From NCBI RefSeq assembly GCF_900115095.1, contig NZ_FOVH01000002.1:620001-684000 (forward strand): a DNA stretch of 64,000 nt. The letters are read 5' to 3'. The DNA is from Actinomadura madurae. GTDB lineage: Bacteria; Actinomycetota; Actinomycetes; Streptosporangiales; Streptosporangiaceae. Both the position numbers and the translations under genes were made by a program. The notes below the pieces were generated by a model. It saw only the letters and a list, made by a program, of their open reading frames with translations, did not search any database and was not told the DNA's origin. This document shows positions 12,301-22,419 of this stretch, piece after piece. Position 1 is the first letter of the stretch. Each line of letters begins with the position of its first letter.

Positions 12301-14057
12301 ACTTCACCGCGAAGGTGTCGTCCCGCCCCCCTCGCACCCCGGAGGAAGAGACCCTCGCCGGGTTGTTCGCCGAGGTACTCAACCTGGAGCGGGTGGGGGT
12401 AGACGACGGGTTCTTCGATCTGGGCGGTGACTCGATCATCGCGATCCAGCTCGTCTCCCGCGCCCGCCAGGCCGGTCTGGTCATCACCCCCCGCGATGTG
12501 TTCCAGCATCAGACCGTCGAGGAGTTGGCCGCGACCGCCACGCCGGTCGGCGAGGGCGAGCGGATCGAGACGGAACCGCCCGGCGCGGGCATCGGCCGGA
12601 TCCCGGCCACCCCGATCATGCGCTGGTTCCAGGACCTCCACGGCCCCGTCGCCGGCTACAGCCAGCGGGTTCTGCTCCAGGTCCCGCCGGACCTCGGCAC
12701 CGGCAGGCTGGCCGCCGCGCTCCAGACCCTCCTGGACCACCACGACATGCTCCGGCTCCGCTTCGACGGCACCGATTTCGAGGTCACCGAGCCGGGCACG
12801 GTCGACGCCGCCCCGCTCGTCCGCCGGGTGGACGTCGCGGGCCTCGACGCCGAGGCACTGCGAGTCGTCCTCGCCGACGAGGCGGAGAAGGCACGCCGCC
12901 GCCTCGACCCGGCCGCCGGGACGATGGCGCAGCTCGTCTGGTTCGATGCCGGCCCGGCCGCGTCCGGGCGCCTCCTGCTGACCCTCCACCACCTGGCCGT
13001 GGACGGCGTGTCCTGGCGCATCCTCCTGCCCGACCTCGTCACCGCCTGGGCCGGGGGAGACCTCGACCCCGTGCCGACCTCGTTCCGCCGCTGGGCGCAG
13101 CGCCTCGCCGCCGAGGCGTCCGACCCCGTCCGCACCGCCGAGATGCCGCTCTGGGACGACGTCCTCGCCACCCCAGACCCCGTCCTCGGCGCCCATCCCC
13201 TGGATCCCGCGGCCGACACGTTCGGGACGGCGCGGCACCTCACGCTCGACTTGCCCGCCGACGTCACCGCGCCGCTGCTCACCGACGTCCCCGCCGCGTT
13301 CCACGGACGGGTCAACGACGTGCTGCTCACCGGCCTCGCCCTGGCCGTCGCCGAATGGCGGCGCGACCGCGGCGTCACCGACGAGACGGCCGTCCTCGTC
13401 GACCTCGAAGGGCACGGCCGTGAAGAGATCGTCCCCGGCGTCGACCTGTCCCGCACCGCGGGCTGGTTCACCTCGATCCATCCGGTCCGCCTGGACGCCG
13501 GCTGGGTCGACCCCGCCGACGTCCGCGACGGCGGCCAGGCCGTCGGCACCGCGCTCAAGCGGGTGAAGGAGCAGCTCCGCGAGATCCCCGACAACGGCAT
13601 CGGCCACGGGCTCCTCCGCTACCTCGACCCGGCCGCCCGCGGCGGCCGGCCTCCGCAGATCGCGTTCAACTACCTCGGCCGCACCGCCGCGCCCGAGGCC
13701 ACCGACTGGGGCCCCGCCGACCAGAACGACAGCGCCGCGCTCGGCCCCGGCCAGGACGCTGCGCTCGGCCTCGTCCACGCCATCGAGGTCAACGCGCACA
13801 CCCGCGACCTGCCGGACGGCCCCGAGCTGTCCGCGACGTGGACGTGGGCGGGCCGCCTGTTCGACGACGCCGCGGTCGAGGACCTCGCCGGACGCTGGTA
13901 CGCGGCGCTGCGCGGCCTGGCCGCGCACGTGACCGAGGGCGCGGCCGAAGGGCCGGTCGGCGGGTTCACCCCGTCCGACCTGTCCCTCGTGGACGTCAGC
14001 CAGGAGGAGATCGACGAGCTCGCCGCCGAGCTCGACGGCGAATGGGAGCTGGAGTGA
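6375..14057 (+). CDS. Nonribosomal peptide synthetase, C-A-T-C-A-T-E (two modules)
   Basis: The start is GTG at 6375, eight bases after GGAGG (6362-6366), with a GTGA overlap to the preceding synthetase. Domains by residue: C 1-430 (H137 H138 and D142 in HHILLDG), A 450-930, T about 950-1017 (LGGDSL), C 1034-1475 (HHIAADG), A 1496-1976, T 1986-2056 (LGGDSI), E 2062-2545 ([10 protein letters not shown]). I read the first A pocket as DTMNLGLIDK, which I cannot assign; seven of ten positions agree with the hydroxyornithine code DMENLGLINK. The second reads DFWNVGMVHK, a known threonine code. The first C follows an upstream E domain, as expected for a DCL type. The C-terminus ([18 protein letters not shown]) looks like a donor COM segment handing D-Thr-peptide to the next protein. 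About 2560 residues, intact. Confidence 0.93.
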   Translation: MNRGDLEDILPLSPLQQGFFFHALFDSGDGDVYTAQIVLDLEGPLDAAALRTAAGTLLRRHANLRAAFWHEDLSRPVQVVPRTVGLPWEEITASGAEADAVVARERARGFDMTAPPLLRFVLVRMGPERFRLVLTNHHILLDGWSTPILATELFLLYMQGGHDTGMPRVTPYKDYLAWLARQDRAAAEDAWRRALDGVDGPSLVAPEAAARAPQRPERTVTELDERTTRRLTRAARRHGVTLSTVLQGAWGLVLGRLLGTNDVVFGATVSGRPPELPGIEQMIGLFINTLPVRVRYRLDEPLGTLMERLQDEQTELLAHHHLGLTDIQRAAGHGGALFDTMTVLENYPFDPSSMDGSLNGVRITEADSYDATHFPLSFVAVPGERLSLRLHYRPDVFEHPVVESLLARVRRFLEAFAEDAGRPIGAVGLAGDAERAALAAWNDTAADVPEGSLPALFESQAARTPSDVALVCGDTRLTYADLSERANRLAHELIARGIGPEDRVALVLPRTPEIVVAILGVLKAGAAYVPIDPEYPSERIAFMLDDCRPALAITADDFPDTTGRPAHDPSDAERVRPLRAANGAYVIYTSGSTGRPKGVTVPHAGLLNYFEAHRDAFIDPAIEAAGGRRMRFAHLASFSFDTSWMGLLWMMYGHELHLIDDETRRDVDAYTAYVARARIDLVNTTPSHFTSLREAGLLDDDGRHLPAQLLLGGEAIGESLWAELRAIPGITTRNLYGPTESTIDTMNQVVARSERPAVGAPQRNTRAYVLDPALQPVPPGVPGELYLAGAQLARGYLDRPGLTAERFVADPFGAPGDRMYRTGDLARWRPDGTIEYLGRADDQVKIRGYRVEPGEIESVLAGCPGVAQAAVIVREDRPGDRRLAAYLAGPDVDVAAVRRYAAERLPDFMVPALTVLDGLPLTVNGKLDRSALPAPDAGTPAGRAPRSPHEEILCGLFAEVLGVPRVSVDDGFFDLGGDSLTATRLVSRIRTALGAELPVRALFEAPTVAGLAGRLADAAGDVRPPLVPAERPDVVPLSYAQQRLWFLNRFEGASATFNMPVALRLNGALDLDALRSALGDVVARHESLRTIFPDGTGSARQLVLDPADARPRLDVTETGEDALPAALAAAAGQGFDLSVEPPLRARLFALGADTHVLVLVLHHIAADGWSMAPLARDVILAYAARAEGRAPQWAPLPVQYADYTLWQRELFGSEDDPDSLISKQIAYWRNALDGLPEELALPTDRPRPAEASYRGATHAFELDADLHAGLLALARESGASLFMVMQAAYAALLTRLGAGTDVPIGAPIAGRTDEALDDLVGMFVNMLVLRTDTSGDPTFRELIARVKGADLAAYVHQDLPFERLVEVLNPARSMARHPLFQVVLSFQNNPAARLEMDGLTGGAEPLTAGVAKYDLSLYLEERHGDDGTPGGIEAGLEYALDLFDPATAQTIAERFERLVRELVADPDAPVTAAEILDRTERRTLLRRWAGGKGGAVERATIPALFEAQAAVRPGAVAVSFEGVSWTYAEVNAGANRLARRLVEEGVGPERFVALALPRSVDLVVAILAVLKAGAAYVPIDPDYPEDRIAYMVEDAEPVLTLGPEDLDAVGYDETNLGLDISPDHPAYVIYTSGSTGRPKGVVVPHQNVVRLLRSTEGWFGFGSDDVWTLFHSYAFDFSVWELWGSLLYGGRLVVVPYLTSRTPTDFLALLERERVTVLNQTPSAFYQLMVADKERPDVDLALRYVVFGGEALDLGRLEEWYSRYEEDAPRLVNMYGITETTVHVSYLALDRVQAATAPGSVIGVGIPDLRVYVLDGRLQPVPPGVVGELYVAGAGLARGYLNRPGLSAERFVADPFGESGARMYRTGDLGRWLKDGRLEYLGRADQQVQLRGFRIEPGEIESVLTRHETVQGAAVIVRDDRLVAYVVGNGVDTAELRRFAGRHLPGYMVPAAVVELDALPLTANGKLDRRALPDPDFTAKVSSRPPRTPEEETLAGLFAEVLNLERVGVDDGFFDLGGDSIIAIQLVSRARQAGLVITPRDVFQHQTVEELAATATPVGEGERIETEPPGAGIGRIPATPIMRWFQDLHGPVAGYSQRVLLQVPPDLGTGRLAAALQTLLDHHDMLRLRFDGTDFEVTEPGTVDAAPLVRRVDVAGLDAEALRVVLADEAEKARRRLDPAAGTMAQLVWFDAGPAASGRLLLTLHHLAVDGVSWRILLPDLVTAWAGGDLDPVPTSFRRWAQRLAAEASDPVRTAEMPLWDDVLATPDPVLGAHPLDPAADTFGTARHLTLDLPADVTAPLLTDVPAAFHGRVNDVLLTGLALAVAEWRRDRGVTDETAVLVDLEGHGREEIVPGVDLSRTAGWFTSIHPVRLDAGWVDPADVRDGGQAVGTALKRVKEQLREIPDNGIGHGLLRYLDPAARGGRPPQIAFNYLGRTAAPEATDWGPADQNDSAALGPGQDAALGLVHAIEVNAHTRDLPDGPELSATWTWAGRLFDDAAVEDLAGRWYAALRGLAAHVTEGAAEGPVGGFTPSDLSLVDVSQEEIDELAAELDGEWELE
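10860..12594 (+). repeat. Duplicated A-T segment, copy 2 (intact, Thr code)
   Basis: This is the intact partner of 3293-4966. It covers the whole A domain and its T domain. It carries the same G/T-ended codon preference, out of step with the C-ended codons immediately before 10860 and after about 12600. The sharp edges fit transfer of one A-T cassette between modules. Confidence 0.85.
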
Positions 14058-17000
14058 GCACGTCGCAGCTTGAGGACATCCTCCCGCTGTCCCCGCTACA
14101 GCAGGGCCTGTTCTTCCACGCCCTCTACGACTCCGGCCACGACGTCTACACCGCCCAGATCGTGTTCGACCTGCGCGGCCCTCTCGACGGGGAGGCGCTG
14201 CGCGCCGCCGCCGGTACGCTCCTGCGCCGCCACGCCAACCTGCGGGCCGGTTTCCGGCAGCGCAAGGAGGGCTCGCCCGTCCAGGTCGTCCACCGGACGG
14301 TCCGCCTGCCGTGGCGGGAGGAGGACCTGTCCGCCCTGCCCGAGGCCGAGCGCGAGACCAGGGCCCGCGACCTGGCCGACGCCGAACGCGCCCGGCCGTT
14401 CGACATGGCGAGGCCGCCGCTGCTGCGCTTCCTGCTCCTCAAGCTGTCGGACGGCCTGCACCGCATGGTGTTCACCAACCACCACATCCTGCTGGACGGC
14501 TGGTCCACGCCCGTCCTGCAGACCGAGCTGTTCGCGCTGTACCTCGCCAAGGGCGACGACACCGGGATGCCGCGCGTCGCCCCGTACAAGAACTACCTCG
14601 CCTGGCTCGCGCGGCAGGACCGCGCCGCCGCGGAGGACGCCTGGCGCCGCGCCCTCGACGGCGTCCACGAGCCCACCCTCGTGGCCCCCGGCGCGGGCGA
14701 CCCGGTCACCGGCGCCCCGGGGCGTGTCCGGACCCGCCTCACCGAAGAGCTCACCTCGGCGCTCAACGCCCGTGCCCGAGCCCAGGGCGTCACCCTCAAC
14801 ACCGTCCTGCAGCTCGCCTGGGGGACGCTGCTCGGCCGCCTCACCGGCTCGACCGACGTGGTGTTCGGCGCCGCCGTCTCCGGCCGGCCGCCCGAACTCC
14901 CGGGCGTCGAGCAGATGATCGGCCTGTTCATCAACACGCTGCCGATCCGGGTCCGCGTCCGTCCCGCCGACACCGTCGCGCAGGCGCTCACCCGCCTCCA
15001 GGACGAGCAGGCCGCGCTGATGCAGCACCACCATCTCGGCCTGTCCGACATCCAGCGGCTCACCGGGACCGGGACGCTGTTCGACACGATGACCGTCCTG
15101 GAGAACTACCCCTTCGACCCGGACGCCGCGGGAACCGACCTCGGCGGCCTCTCCCTCCACGACGTCGCCGGCTACGACGCGTCGCACTACCCGCTGACCT
15201 TCGCCGCCGTCCCGGGCCGGGGCCTCTCCCTGCGCGTCGACCACCGCACCGACTTCTGCGGCGAGGCCGAAGCGGCCCGCCTGATGCGCCGCCTCACCCG
15301 CATCCTCGACGCAATCGCCTACCACCCCGACCTCCCTCTCGGCCGCATGGACGTGCTGGACGAGGACGAGCGCGCCAAGGTCCTCCGCGACTGGCAGGGC
15401 CCGGCCACGGCCCGCCGCCCCGGCACCCTCACGGCCCGCTTCGCCGCCCAGGCGGCGAGGACACCCGACGCCGTCGCCGTCCGCGCCGCCGGCCGGTCGC
15501 TCGGCTACGCCGAACTGAACGCGCGCGCCAACCGGCTGGCGCACCTTCTCCTCGGGCTCGGAGTCGGCCCGGAGACGCCCGTCGCGGTCCTGCTGGAGAG
15601 ATCCGCCGAAACCGTCGTGGCGACGCTGGCGATCCTCAAGGCGGGCGGCGCGTACGCGCCGATCCACCACGGCCACCCGCCCGAGCGGATGGCGTGGGCG
15701 GTCGCCGAGGTCGGCGCCCCCGTCCTCCTCGTCGACTCGGTCATGCGCGACCGCGCCGACGGCCTCGGCACGTCCGCGCGGATCGTGGTCGTGGACGACG
15801 ACCCGCGGATCGCCGCGCAGCCCGGCACCGACCCGGGCGTCGAGTGCCATCCGGAGCAGCTCGCCTGCGTGTTCTTCACCTCCGGCTCGACCGGGACGCC
15901 CAAGGGCGTCATGATCTCGCACCGCGACGCGGTCGACCTCGCCACCGAGGAGCGGCTCGGGAACGGGGCGCACGACCGGGTGCTCGTCCACTCGCCGCAC
16001 GCCTTCGACGCCTCGACCTACGAGATGTGGACGCCGCTGCTGCGCGGCGGGACGGCCGTCGTCGCCCCGCCCGGGCACCTGGACGGCGAGGCCCTCGAAG
16101 AGATCATCACGGCCGAGGACCTCACTGGGCTGTTCATCACAACGACGCTGTTCAACCTCGTCGCGGACGAGCGGCCGCACGCGTTCGCCGGGCTCCGCGA
16201 GGTGCTGACCGGCGGGGAGACCGGTTCACCGGCCGCGATGCGCAAGGTCCTCGCCGCGTGCCCGGACACCGAGGTCTGCAACATGTACGGGCCGACCGAG
16301 GCGACCACGTACACCACCCTCGCCCCGCAGCGGGCGCCGCTCGCCGACCCGTCCGAGACGACGCCCGCGCTCGGGCGCCCCTTCGACGACATGCGCGTGT
16401 ACGTGCTCGACCCCGGGCTGCGGCCCGTCCCGCCCGGCGTGGTCGGCGAGGCGTACCTCGCCGGCGCCGGAGTCGGCCGGGGCTACCTGCGCCGGCCGTC
16501 GCTCACCGCGGAGCGGTACGTCGCCGACCCGTTCGGCCCGCCCGGCGGCCGCATGTACCGGACCGGCGACCTCGTCCGATGGCGGCCGGACGGCCGCCTC
16601 GACTACGTCGACCGCGCCGACTCCCAGGTCAAGGTCCGGGGCTTCCGGATCGAGCTGGGCGAGATCGAGGCCGCCGTCGCCGCCCACCCGGCCGTCGCGA
16701 ACGTCGCCGTCATCGCCCGCGAGGACACCCCGGGCGTCAAGACCCTCGTCGCCTACGTCATCGCCCCAGACCTGGCCCCCGAGGAGGACGGTCCCCCGCA
16801 ACCCCCCGCGGCACAGCCCACGGTGGAGGGTCTGCGCGAGTTCGTCGCGCGGAAGCTCCCCGAGTACATGGTGCCCGCCGCGTTCGTCCGGCTGGACACG
16901 TTCCCCGTCGGGCCGAACGGCAAGCTCGACCGGCGCGCCCTGCCCGCGCCCGACCACGGCGGGGCCGCCGCCGGACGCGCCCCCCGCACGCCCGCCGAGG

Positions 17001-17998
17001 AGCGGCTCTGCGCGATCGTCGCGGACGTGCTCGGCCTCGGCCGCGTCGGCGCCGACGTCAGCTTCTTCGACCTCGGCGGCGACAGCATCGCCGCGCTCAA
17101 GCTCGCCACCCGCGCCCGGAACGCCGGCATCGAGCTCACCCCGCGCGACGTGTTCACCCACCAGACGGTCGAGGCGCTGGCCAGGGCCGGCGAGCCGGAG
17201 GACCGGCTCGGCTTCGAGGTGCTGCTGCCGATCCGCGTGTCCGGGACCCGGCCGCCGATCTTCTTCGTCCATCCCGCCGGCGGGCTGGCCTGGAGCTACC
17301 TCCAGCTCCAGCGGCACCTCGGCCCCGGCCAGCCGGCCTACGGGCTCCAGAACCGCGCGTTCACGCGGGCCGAGCCGCCCGGCTCCGTGGAGGAGATGGC
17401 GCGCGACTACGTGGAGGAGATCCGGGCCGTCCAGCCGTCCGGCCCGTACCACCTCGCGGGCTGGTCCCTCGGCGGGCTCGTCGCCTACGAGATGGCGGTC
17501 CAGTTGCAGTCCGCCGGGGAGCGGGTCGGCCTGCTCGCCGTCATCGACGCCTACCACGGCCAGGACCTCGAATCCGAGCGGCGCGAGATCCTCCCCGAGC
17601 TGCTGGAGTCGATCGGCATCGACGCGACGATGGTCGCCGAGGACGGCAACCCGGACATGGCGCAGATCATGGCGGTCCTCGCCGAACGCGACGACGCCCT
17701 CGCCACCCTCGGCGAGGACGACCTGGTCAACGTCTACCGCAGCTACGAGAGCGGGCTCCGCCAGGCCGAGGAGTACCGGCCGGGACGGTTCCGCGGCGAC
17801 GTCCTGTTCTTCACCGCCATGCGGGGCCGCAGCGCCGCCGCGCCCACCGGGCGGTCCAACTGGGGGCCGCTCGTGGAGGGCGAGATCGAGGACTACCCGC
17901 TCGACGCCGACCACCACCTGCTCATGGAGCCGGGCCCGGCCGCCGAGATGGGCGCCGTCCTGGCCGCCAAGCTCGACAAGCTGCACAGCACGCACTGA
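14054..17998 (+). CDS. Nonribosomal peptide synthetase, terminal module C-A-T-TE
   Basis: The start is GTG at 14054, overlapping the previous stop by GTGA and giving [16 protein letters not shown], a typical acceptor N-terminus. Domains by residue: C 1-435 (HHILLDG; a DCL type is expected after an E domain), A 455-965 ([29 protein letters not shown]), T 980-1050 (FFDLGGDSI), thioesterase 1058-1314. The TE has [11 protein letters not shown], the nucleophile motif GWSLGG with S1138, and a late DADHHLLM histidine. My pocket reading is DAYFLGMTYK, agreeing at six of ten positions with published Ile codes (DGFFLGVVYK, DAFFYGITFK), so an aliphatic residue is likely. The TE releases the chain by hydrolysis or cyclization; which of the two cannot be told from sequence. 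It is the last synthetase of the operon. Confidence 0.93.
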   Translation: MSTSQLEDILPLSPLQQGLFFHALYDSGHDVYTAQIVFDLRGPLDGEALRAAAGTLLRRHANLRAGFRQRKEGSPVQVVHRTVRLPWREEDLSALPEAERETRARDLADAERARPFDMARPPLLRFLLLKLSDGLHRMVFTNHHILLDGWSTPVLQTELFALYLAKGDDTGMPRVAPYKNYLAWLARQDRAAAEDAWRRALDGVHEPTLVAPGAGDPVTGAPGRVRTRLTEELTSALNARARAQGVTLNTVLQLAWGTLLGRLTGSTDVVFGAAVSGRPPELPGVEQMIGLFINTLPIRVRVRPADTVAQALTRLQDEQAALMQHHHLGLSDIQRLTGTGTLFDTMTVLENYPFDPDAAGTDLGGLSLHDVAGYDASHYPLTFAAVPGRGLSLRVDHRTDFCGEAEAARLMRRLTRILDAIAYHPDLPLGRMDVLDEDERAKVLRDWQGPATARRPGTLTARFAAQAARTPDAVAVRAAGRSLGYAELNARANRLAHLLLGLGVGPETPVAVLLERSAETVVATLAILKAGGAYAPIHHGHPPERMAWAVAEVGAPVLLVDSVMRDRADGLGTSARIVVVDDDPRIAAQPGTDPGVECHPEQLACVFFTSGSTGTPKGVMISHRDAVDLATEERLGNGAHDRVLVHSPHAFDASTYEMWTPLLRGGTAVVAPPGHLDGEALEEIITAEDLTGLFITTTLFNLVADERPHAFAGLREVLTGGETGSPAAMRKVLAACPDTEVCNMYGPTEATTYTTLAPQRAPLADPSETTPALGRPFDDMRVYVLDPGLRPVPPGVVGEAYLAGAGVGRGYLRRPSLTAERYVADPFGPPGGRMYRTGDLVRWRPDGRLDYVDRADSQVKVRGFRIELGEIEAAVAAHPAVANVAVIAREDTPGVKTLVAYVIAPDLAPEEDGPPQPPAAQPTVEGLREFVARKLPEYMVPAAFVRLDTFPVGPNGKLDRRALPAPDHGGAAAGRAPRTPAEERLCAIVADVLGLGRVGADVSFFDLGGDSIAALKLATRARNAGIELTPRDVFTHQTVEALARAGEPEDRLGFEVLLPIRVSGTRPPIFFVHPAGGLAWSYLQLQRHLGPGQPAYGLQNRAFTRAEPPGSVEEMARDYVEEIRAVQPSGPYHLAGWSLGGLVAYEMAVQLQSAGERVGLLAVIDAYHGQDLESERREILPELLESIGIDATMVAEDGNPDMAQIMAVLAERDDALATLGEDDLVNVYRSYESGLRQAEEYRPGRFRGDVLFFTAMRGRSAAAPTGRSNWGPLVEGEIEDYPLDADHHLLMEPGPAAEMGAVLAAKLDKLHSTH

Positions 17999-18012
17999 AA
18001 GGGACGACGCAG

Positions 18013-18222
18013 ATGACGAACCCCTTCGAAGACCCGGACGGCACCTACGTCGTCCTCGTCAACGACGAGAACCAGCACTCGCTGTGGCCGTCCTTCGCCG
18101 AGGTCCCGGCCGGATGGACGGTGGCCAAGGACGAGGACACCCGCCAGGCGTGCCTCGACTACATCAACGAGCACTGGACCGACATGCGGCCGAAGAGCCT
18201 CATCGAGGCGATGGGTGACTGA
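18013..18222 (+). CDS. MbtH-like NRPS accessory protein
   Basis: A 69-residue protein with the family pattern: [33 protein letters not shown], then a C-terminal [15 protein letters not shown]. These include the conserved tryptophans that contact the A domain. MbtH proteins bind A domains and are often needed for their folding and activity. The gene sits 14 bases after the terminal synthetase in the same operon, so it probably serves the A domains of this cluster. The ATG has only a weak upstream purine run (gggacgacgcag). Its end overlaps the next gene by eight bases. Confidence 0.95.
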   Translation: MTNPFEDPDGTYVVLVNDENQHSLWPSFAEVPAGWTVAKDEDTRQACLDYINEHWTDMRPKSLIEAMGD

Positions 18223-18877
18223 AGGGGGCCGGGCCTCGCCTCCGGGAGGCGCCGCTCTGGAGATCCCCGCCGTCGCCGAGTGGGAGATGGAGATGCGGGA
18301 CGCCGCCGACCTGCGTCCCGCGCCGCTGCCGGGCGTCGAGATGACCTTCACCCTGGCGGGCGTGCCGTCCGCCGACGTCAGCCGCGCCCTGTACGCGGCG
18401 GTCGGCGCCCGCGTCTGCTGGACGGACCGCTTCCCCTGGACGTACGCGCGCTGGCGCGCCTGGGTGGACCGCCCCGAGCTGTCCACCTGGATCGCGATGG
18501 CCGAGGGGACGATCGCCGGCTTCTTCGAGATCGAGGCGCAGCCGGGCGGCGACACCGAGATCCACCTGGTCGGGCTCACGCCCGCGTTCGTCGGCCGCGG
18601 GTACGGCGGCTACCTCGTCGAGCAGTGCACGCGCCGCGCGTGGCAGCGCGGGGAGCTGTGGGCGGTGGACTCCGGGCCCGCGTCCCGGGTGTGGCTGCGC
18701 ACCAGCAGCCTCGACCATCCGAACGCGATCGCCAACTACCGGCGCCGGGGCTTTAAGGTGGCGGCGGAGAGCACCGCGCCGAAGCTCGTCCCGGACCCGC
18801 GGGTCGCGCCGTGGCCGCTCCCGCACGACCCGCGCGTGGCGTCCCGCCGCCACGAGGAGGAGGAGTTGATCACGTGA
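18215..18877 (+). CDS. GNAT-family N-acetyltransferase
   Basis: About 220 residues in the frame that opens with GTG at 18215 inside the MbtH stop region, consistent with translational coupling; an internal ATG at 18287 is the alternative start. The acetyl-CoA binding region shows [20 protein letters not shown] (the R-G-Y-G-G loop) followed by [15 protein letters not shown], a common GNAT C-terminal motif. It lies inside the NRPS operon between MbtH and the type II thioesterase, so it may acylate the peptide, supply a modified building block or protect the producer. The substrate cannot be read from the sequence. Confidence 0.85.
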   Translation: MTEGGRASPPGGAALEIPAVAEWEMEMRDAADLRPAPLPGVEMTFTLAGVPSADVSRALYAAVGARVCWTDRFPWTYARWRAWVDRPELSTWIAMAEGTIAGFFEIEAQPGGDTEIHLVGLTPAFVGRGYGGYLVEQCTRRAWQRGELWAVDSGPASRVWLRTSSLDHPNAIANYRRRGFKVAAESTAPKLVPDPRVAPWPLPHDPRVASRRHEEEELIT

Positions 18878-19611
18878 CCTGGTTCCGCTGCCCCGAGACG
18901 CGGCCGTGGGCGTCGCTGCGGCTGTTCTGCCTTCCGCACGCGGGCGGGTCGGCAGTGTTCTACCGGACGTGGGCCAAGGAGGTCAGCCCGGCCGTCGAGA
19001 TGCACACCGTCCAGTACCCGGGGCGCGCCGACCGGATGGCGGACGCGCTCGTCACCGACGCGCACCAGCTCGCCCGGCTCATCGCGGGGGCGATGGCCCC
19101 GCTGATGGACCGTCCCGCCGCGCTGTTCGGGCACAGCATGGGCGCCGTCCTCGCCTACGAGGTGGCGCGGCTGCTGCAGGAGCGGGGCAGCGCGCCCGCG
19201 CACGTGTTCGCCTCCGGTGCCCGGCCGCCGCACGACCGCGGCGACGACCGCGTCGCGGACCAGGACGACGACGGCGTCGTCGCCGAGATGATCAAGCTCG
19301 GCGGCACCGACGCCGACGCGCTGCGGGACCCGGAGCTGCGCGAGCTCGTCCTCCCGTACGTCCGCAACGACTTCGCGCTGATCGAGGACTACGCGCACAA
19401 GGACGGGACGCGGCTGGCGGTCCCGGTCACCGCGATCATCGGGGACTCCGACCCGCACGTCACCCCCGGCCAGGCCCGCGGCTGGGAGCAGGTCACCGAC
19501 GGGCGGTTCGCGCTGAAGGTGCTCCCGGGCGGCCACTTCTACCTCGCCGAGCAGCGGCCGGCCGTGATCGGCGAGATCCACCGCGCGCTGGAGGTCCCGG
19601 CGCTGGGCTGA
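18874..19611 (+). CDS. Type II thioesterase (NRPS editing)
   Basis: A 245-residue alpha/beta hydrolase starting at GTG 18874, overlapping the preceding stop (GTGA) and preceded by a GAGGAGGAGG run at about 18854-18865. Motifs: LFCLPHAGGSAVFY (oxyanion region), nucleophile GHSMG with S88, IIGDSDPHV (acid) and PGGHFYL (histidine). This is the external thioesterase family that removes stalled or mis-primed groups from carrier domains. It is the last gene of the operon, followed by a strong hairpin. Confidence 0.93.
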   Translation: MTWFRCPETRPWASLRLFCLPHAGGSAVFYRTWAKEVSPAVEMHTVQYPGRADRMADALVTDAHQLARLIAGAMAPLMDRPAALFGHSMGAVLAYEVARLLQERGSAPAHVFASGARPPHDRGDDRVADQDDDGVVAEMIKLGGTDADALRDPELRELVLPYVRNDFALIEDYAHKDGTRLAVPVTAIIGDSDPHVTPGQARGWEQVTDGRFALKVLPGGHFYLAEQRPAVIGEIHRALEVPALG

Positions 19612-19618
19612 ACACCCG

Positions 19619-19659
19619 GGCGGGCCGCCCCCACGGAGTCCGTGTGGGGACGGCCCGCC
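19619..19659. terminator. Bidirectional terminator-like hairpin
   Basis: A stem of nine perfect pairs (ggcgggccg with cggcccgcc) continues into a ccccac/gga region with a two-base bulge and closes on a tiny loop. It sits between the convergent thioesterase and protease genes. No T-run follows, which is usual in high-GC actinomycetes. Confidence 0.7.
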
Positions 19660-19679
19660 GCTCATGGGAGCCTCCTTGG

Positions 19680-20735
19680 TCAGTAGACGCTGAGCCCGTA
19701 GCGGTTCAGCACCTCGGTGACGGGCTGGAAGAACGTCGTCCCGCCCGAGGAGCAGTTGCCGCTGCCGCCCGAGGTCAGGCCGAGCGCCGTGGACCCGGCG
19801 AACAGCGAGCCGCCGCTGTCGCCCGGCTCCGCGCAGACCGTGGTGCGGATCAGGCCGCTGACGCTGCCCTCCTGGTAGTTCACGGTCTGGTTGAGCGCCG
19901 TCACCCGGCCGTTGTGCAGGCCGGTGGTGCTGCCGCTGCGGTACACGGTCTGGCCGACCGTGGCGTTCGCGGAGCCGGTGATGTTGCGGGAGCCGCTGTA
20001 CAGCTGGACGGCGCCCGCGGTGTCGGTCGGGGTCGAGGTGTACTGCACGACGCCGTAGTCGTTGCCGGGGAAGCTGCTGGCGACGGTGCGGCCGAGCGTC
20101 CGCCCGGACCCGTCGGTCCAGGTGGTGCCGATGTTGGTGCAGTGCCCGGCGGTGACGAAGTAGTACGTGCTCCCGCTCCGGACGTTGAAGCCCAGCGAGC
20201 AGCGGGCGCCACCGGTGTAGATGGCCTCGCCGCCGAGGGTGAACGTCCGGAACGACCCGGCGACCCTCTCCGTGCGGACGGCCGCGCCCTGCTTGGCGGC
20301 GGCGGCCTGCACCTTCTTGAGCTTGGCGCCCTTGACGGTGCCGTCCATGGTGAGGACGACCTGGTTGCTGGCCGGGTCGACGGCCCAGGCGGTGCCCGGG
20401 ACGGTCGCCTCGCGCTTGAGTGCCGACATGACCTTCTTCAGGTCGGTGCCGCTGCGCGTGACGGTCTTGGGCACGGCGCCGGCGGCGCGGACCGCCTGGG
20501 CGGCCTTCGCGTCGGTCACCGTGACCACCAGCGTGCCGCCCTTGAGGTAGGAGCCGGCGGTGCTGGAGCCGAGCTGCTGCGCGAGCTTCGTCGCCACGGT
20601 GCCGGGAGCGGGCGGGGCGGCGGGTGCGGCCGGAGCCGCGGACGCGCTGGGAGCGGTGGCGAGGGTGGCGGCCACCAGGCCTGCCGCCGCCGTGGTGACG
20701 GCCGCGGCGCCGACGCGCCTGTGACGGATCTTCAC
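19680..20735 (-). CDS. Secreted S1-family serine protease (streptogrisin-like), paralog 1
   Basis: A 351-residue prepro-protease read from GTG at 20735, five bases after GGAGG; an in-frame ATG at 20792 lacks a comparable site. Order: twin-arginine-free signal peptide (KIRHRR, Ala-rich core, APSASA), a propeptide with [14 protein letters not shown] as in alpha-lytic-protease-type prodomains, then a chymotrypsin-fold catalytic domain. Triad motifs are VTAGHC (His), NDYGVVQY (Asp) and [10 protein letters not shown] (Ser). It should be exported, folded with the help of its propeptide and self-cleaved. It is a tandem paralog of 21036-22112, with very similar propeptide and active-site segments. 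It is monocistronic, facing the NRPS operon. Confidence 0.92.
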   Translation of the reverse strand: MKIRHRRVGAAAVTTAAAGLVAATLATAPSASAAPAAPAAPPAPGTVATKLAQQLGSSTAGSYLKGGTLVVTVTDAKAAQAVRAAGAVPKTVTRSGTDLKKVMSALKREATVPGTAWAVDPASNQVVLTMDGTVKGAKLKKVQAAAAKQGAAVRTERVAGSFRTFTLGGEAIYTGGARCSLGFNVRSGSTYYFVTAGHCTNIGTTWTDGSGRTLGRTVASSFPGNDYGVVQYTSTPTDTAGAVQLYSGSRNITGSANATVGQTVYRSGSTTGLHNGRVTALNQTVNYQEGSVSGLIRTTVCAEPGDSGGSLFAGSTALGLTSGGSGNCSSGGTTFFQPVTEVLNRYGLSVY

Positions 20736-20756
20736 TTGTGCCTCCACGGGGGATTG

Positions 20757-20777
20757 GGCGCACCCGAGTGGTGCACC
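20757..20777 (-). promoter_or_regulatory. Leader hairpin upstream of protease 1
   Basis: Arms ggcgcacc and ggtgcacc surround a five-base loop, with one mismatch, about 22 bases upstream of the GTG start. The same element with perfect arms lies before the second protease (22133-22154), embedded in an equally conserved stretch (ggattgggcg and accggaggtca on the + strand). It could be an operator or an RNA leader structure. Confidence 0.45.
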
Positions 20778-20926
20778 GGAGGTCATCGACATGGTGTAAG
20801 AACCGTCAAGGTGCGCGTAAGACGCAGAAGGTGACCAATTCGGGACGAAGGCATTGGCAGGCTCGGAACGTCCGCCGTGGTCAGTCGGGGGATACCGGCC
20901 AGTACGCGCTGGAACAGAACAAGGTT

Positions 20927-20969
20927 CGGCCCCGGTCCCTCGCCGGGGGCGGTCGAGGGACCGGGGCCG
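20927..20969 (-). terminator. Terminator hairpin after protease 2
   Basis: A perfect 16-base inverted repeat (cggccccggtccctcg with its complement) closes an 11-base loop, 66 bases downstream of the protease 2 stop on its strand. It is one of the strongest hairpins in the window and separates the two protease transcription units. Confidence 0.85.
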
Positions 20970-21035
20970 GGCATCGAGGCGTCCCGCCGCCTGGGAGCTC
21001 CGGCGGGCCGTCAGGTCACCCTGCGGGGTTCCGGG

Positions 21036-22112
21036 TCAGTAGATCTCGACCCCGAACTCCGACAGCGGCTCGGTCACGGGCTGGAAGAACGTGACGCCGC
21101 CGGACGAGCAGTTGCCGCTGCCGCCGGACGTCAGCCCGAGCGCGCTGGACCCGGCGAACAGCGGGCCACCGCTGTCGCCCGGCTCGGCGCACACCGTCGT
21201 CTGGATCAGGCCGCTGACGCTGCCCTCCTGGTAGTTCACCGTCTGGTCCAGCGCGGTGACCTGCCCGTCGTGGACGCCGGTGGTGCTGCCGCTGCGGGTC
21301 ACGGTCTGCCCGACCGTGGCCTCGGCGGCACCGGTGATGTCCTGGAACTGCCCGTTGACGGTGACGCCGCCCTCGGTGTCGGCCGGGGCGGAGTCGTACT
21401 TGACGATGCCGTAGTCGTCGCCGGGGAAGCTGCTGCCGGCGTTGCTGCCGAGCGTCGCTCCCGACTCGTCGGTCCACGTCGAGCCCGCCTCGGTGCAGTG
21501 CCCGGCCGTCAGGAAGAAGAACTCGCTCCCCTTCTTGACGTTGAAGCCGAGCGAGCAGCGGGCGCTGCCGGTGTAGATGGGGTCGCCACCGGCGGCGAAC
21601 ATGCGGAACGCGCCCGCGACCTTCTTGGTCCGGACGGCCGCGCCCTGCTTGGCGGCGGCGGCCTGCACCTTCTTGAGCTCGGCGCCCTTGACGGTGCCGT
21701 CCATGGTGAGGACGACCTGGTTGGCGGCCGGGTCGACGGCCCAGGCGGTGCCCGGGACGGTCGCCTCGCGCTTGAGCGCCGACATGACCTTCTTCAGGTC
21801 GGCACCGCTGCGCGTGACGCTCTTGGGCACGGCGCCGGCGGCGCGGACCGCCTGGGCGGCCTTCGCGTCGGTCACCGTGACCACCAGGTTCTGGGTGGCC
21901 TGGTCCACGTAGGCGCCGGCGCTGCGGCCACCGAGCTGCCGCGCCAGCTTCGCGGCCACCCCGCCGGTGTCGGACAGGGTGGTGACGCGCCCGGTGGGCG
22001 CGTCGAGGGACGCATCGGCGGGACCGGCGACGAGTGCCGTCGCCAGCAGCCCCGACGCCGCCACGGTGACGGCCGTGGCGGCGCCGCCGATGCGGGTGGA
22101 ACGGATCTTCAC
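21036..22112 (-). CDS. Secreted S1-family serine protease (streptogrisin-like), paralog 2
   Basis: A 358-residue preproprotein from GTG at 22112 with GGAGG four bases upstream. The signal peptide (KIRSTRIGG, long Ala/Val core, AGPADA) is followed by a propeptide ([14 protein letters not shown]) and a catalytic domain with [14 protein letters not shown] and [10 protein letters not shown] as the triad motifs. The [10 protein letters not shown] substrate-site loop is identical to that of paralog 1. Differences concentrate in surface loops and in the first 60 residues, so the pair probably arose by tandem duplication and diverged in specificity. It is likely extracellular and self-activating. The downstream perfect hairpin ends the transcript. 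Confidence 0.92.
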   Translation of the reverse strand: MKIRSTRIGGAATAVTVAASGLLATALVAGPADASLDAPTGRVTTLSDTGGVAAKLARQLGGRSAGAYVDQATQNLVVTVTDAKAAQAVRAAGAVPKSVTRSGADLKKVMSALKREATVPGTAWAVDPAANQVVLTMDGTVKGAELKKVQAAAAKQGAAVRTKKVAGAFRMFAAGGDPIYTGSARCSLGFNVKKGSEFFFLTAGHCTEAGSTWTDESGATLGSNAGSSFPGDDYGIVKYDSAPADTEGGVTVNGQFQDITGAAEATVGQTVTRSGSTTGVHDGQVTALDQTVNYQEGSVSGLIQTTVCAEPGDSGGPLFAGSSALGLTSGGSGNCSSGGVTFFQPVTEPLSEFGVEIY

Positions 22113-22132
22113 TGTGCCTCCAGGGGGGATTG

Positions 22133-22154
22133 GGCGCACCCGTGTTGGTGCGCC
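22133..22154 (-). promoter_or_regulatory. Leader hairpin upstream of protease 2
   Basis: A perfect eight-base inverted repeat (ggcgcacc / ggtgcgcc, six-base loop) sits about 20 bases upstream of the start, matching in position and sequence the element before protease 1. Confidence 0.5.
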
Positions 22155-22169
22155 GGAGGTCACGGGACA

Positions 22170-22413
22170 TGCTGGAAGAATCCTGAACGTTGGCGTAAGG
22201 CGAGAAAGTGACTAAACGTCCCGGTACGGCTTGTCACAATGGGTGCGCGATGCGTGCCCGAAACTCGGGCAGGATGACCCGTTTGGCCGGTCCATGACTG
22301 GACGGTAGGTCCAATGGGTCTCCCCGGCGCGGCCTCCCGGACGTAGGGTCGGAGGCGACGGGGGGCCGGACATATGACGCGGATCCCCCGCCCCCGGTTC
22401 CCCCGGCTCGGGA
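22170..22413. other. Divergent intergenic region, protease 2 / MceG-like ATPase
   Basis: No gene is evident. It holds a six-base-arm hairpin TGCCCG-N5-CGGGCA (22255-22271). It also holds three spaced half-sites, GGTCCA (22289), TGGAC (22299) and GGTCCA (22308), the first two forming an inverted repeat, which may be a repressor site for the downstream ATPase. A tagggt box near 22346 could be its -10. All regulatory readings here are tentative. Confidence 0.35.
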
Positions 22414-22419
22414 GTGCCC

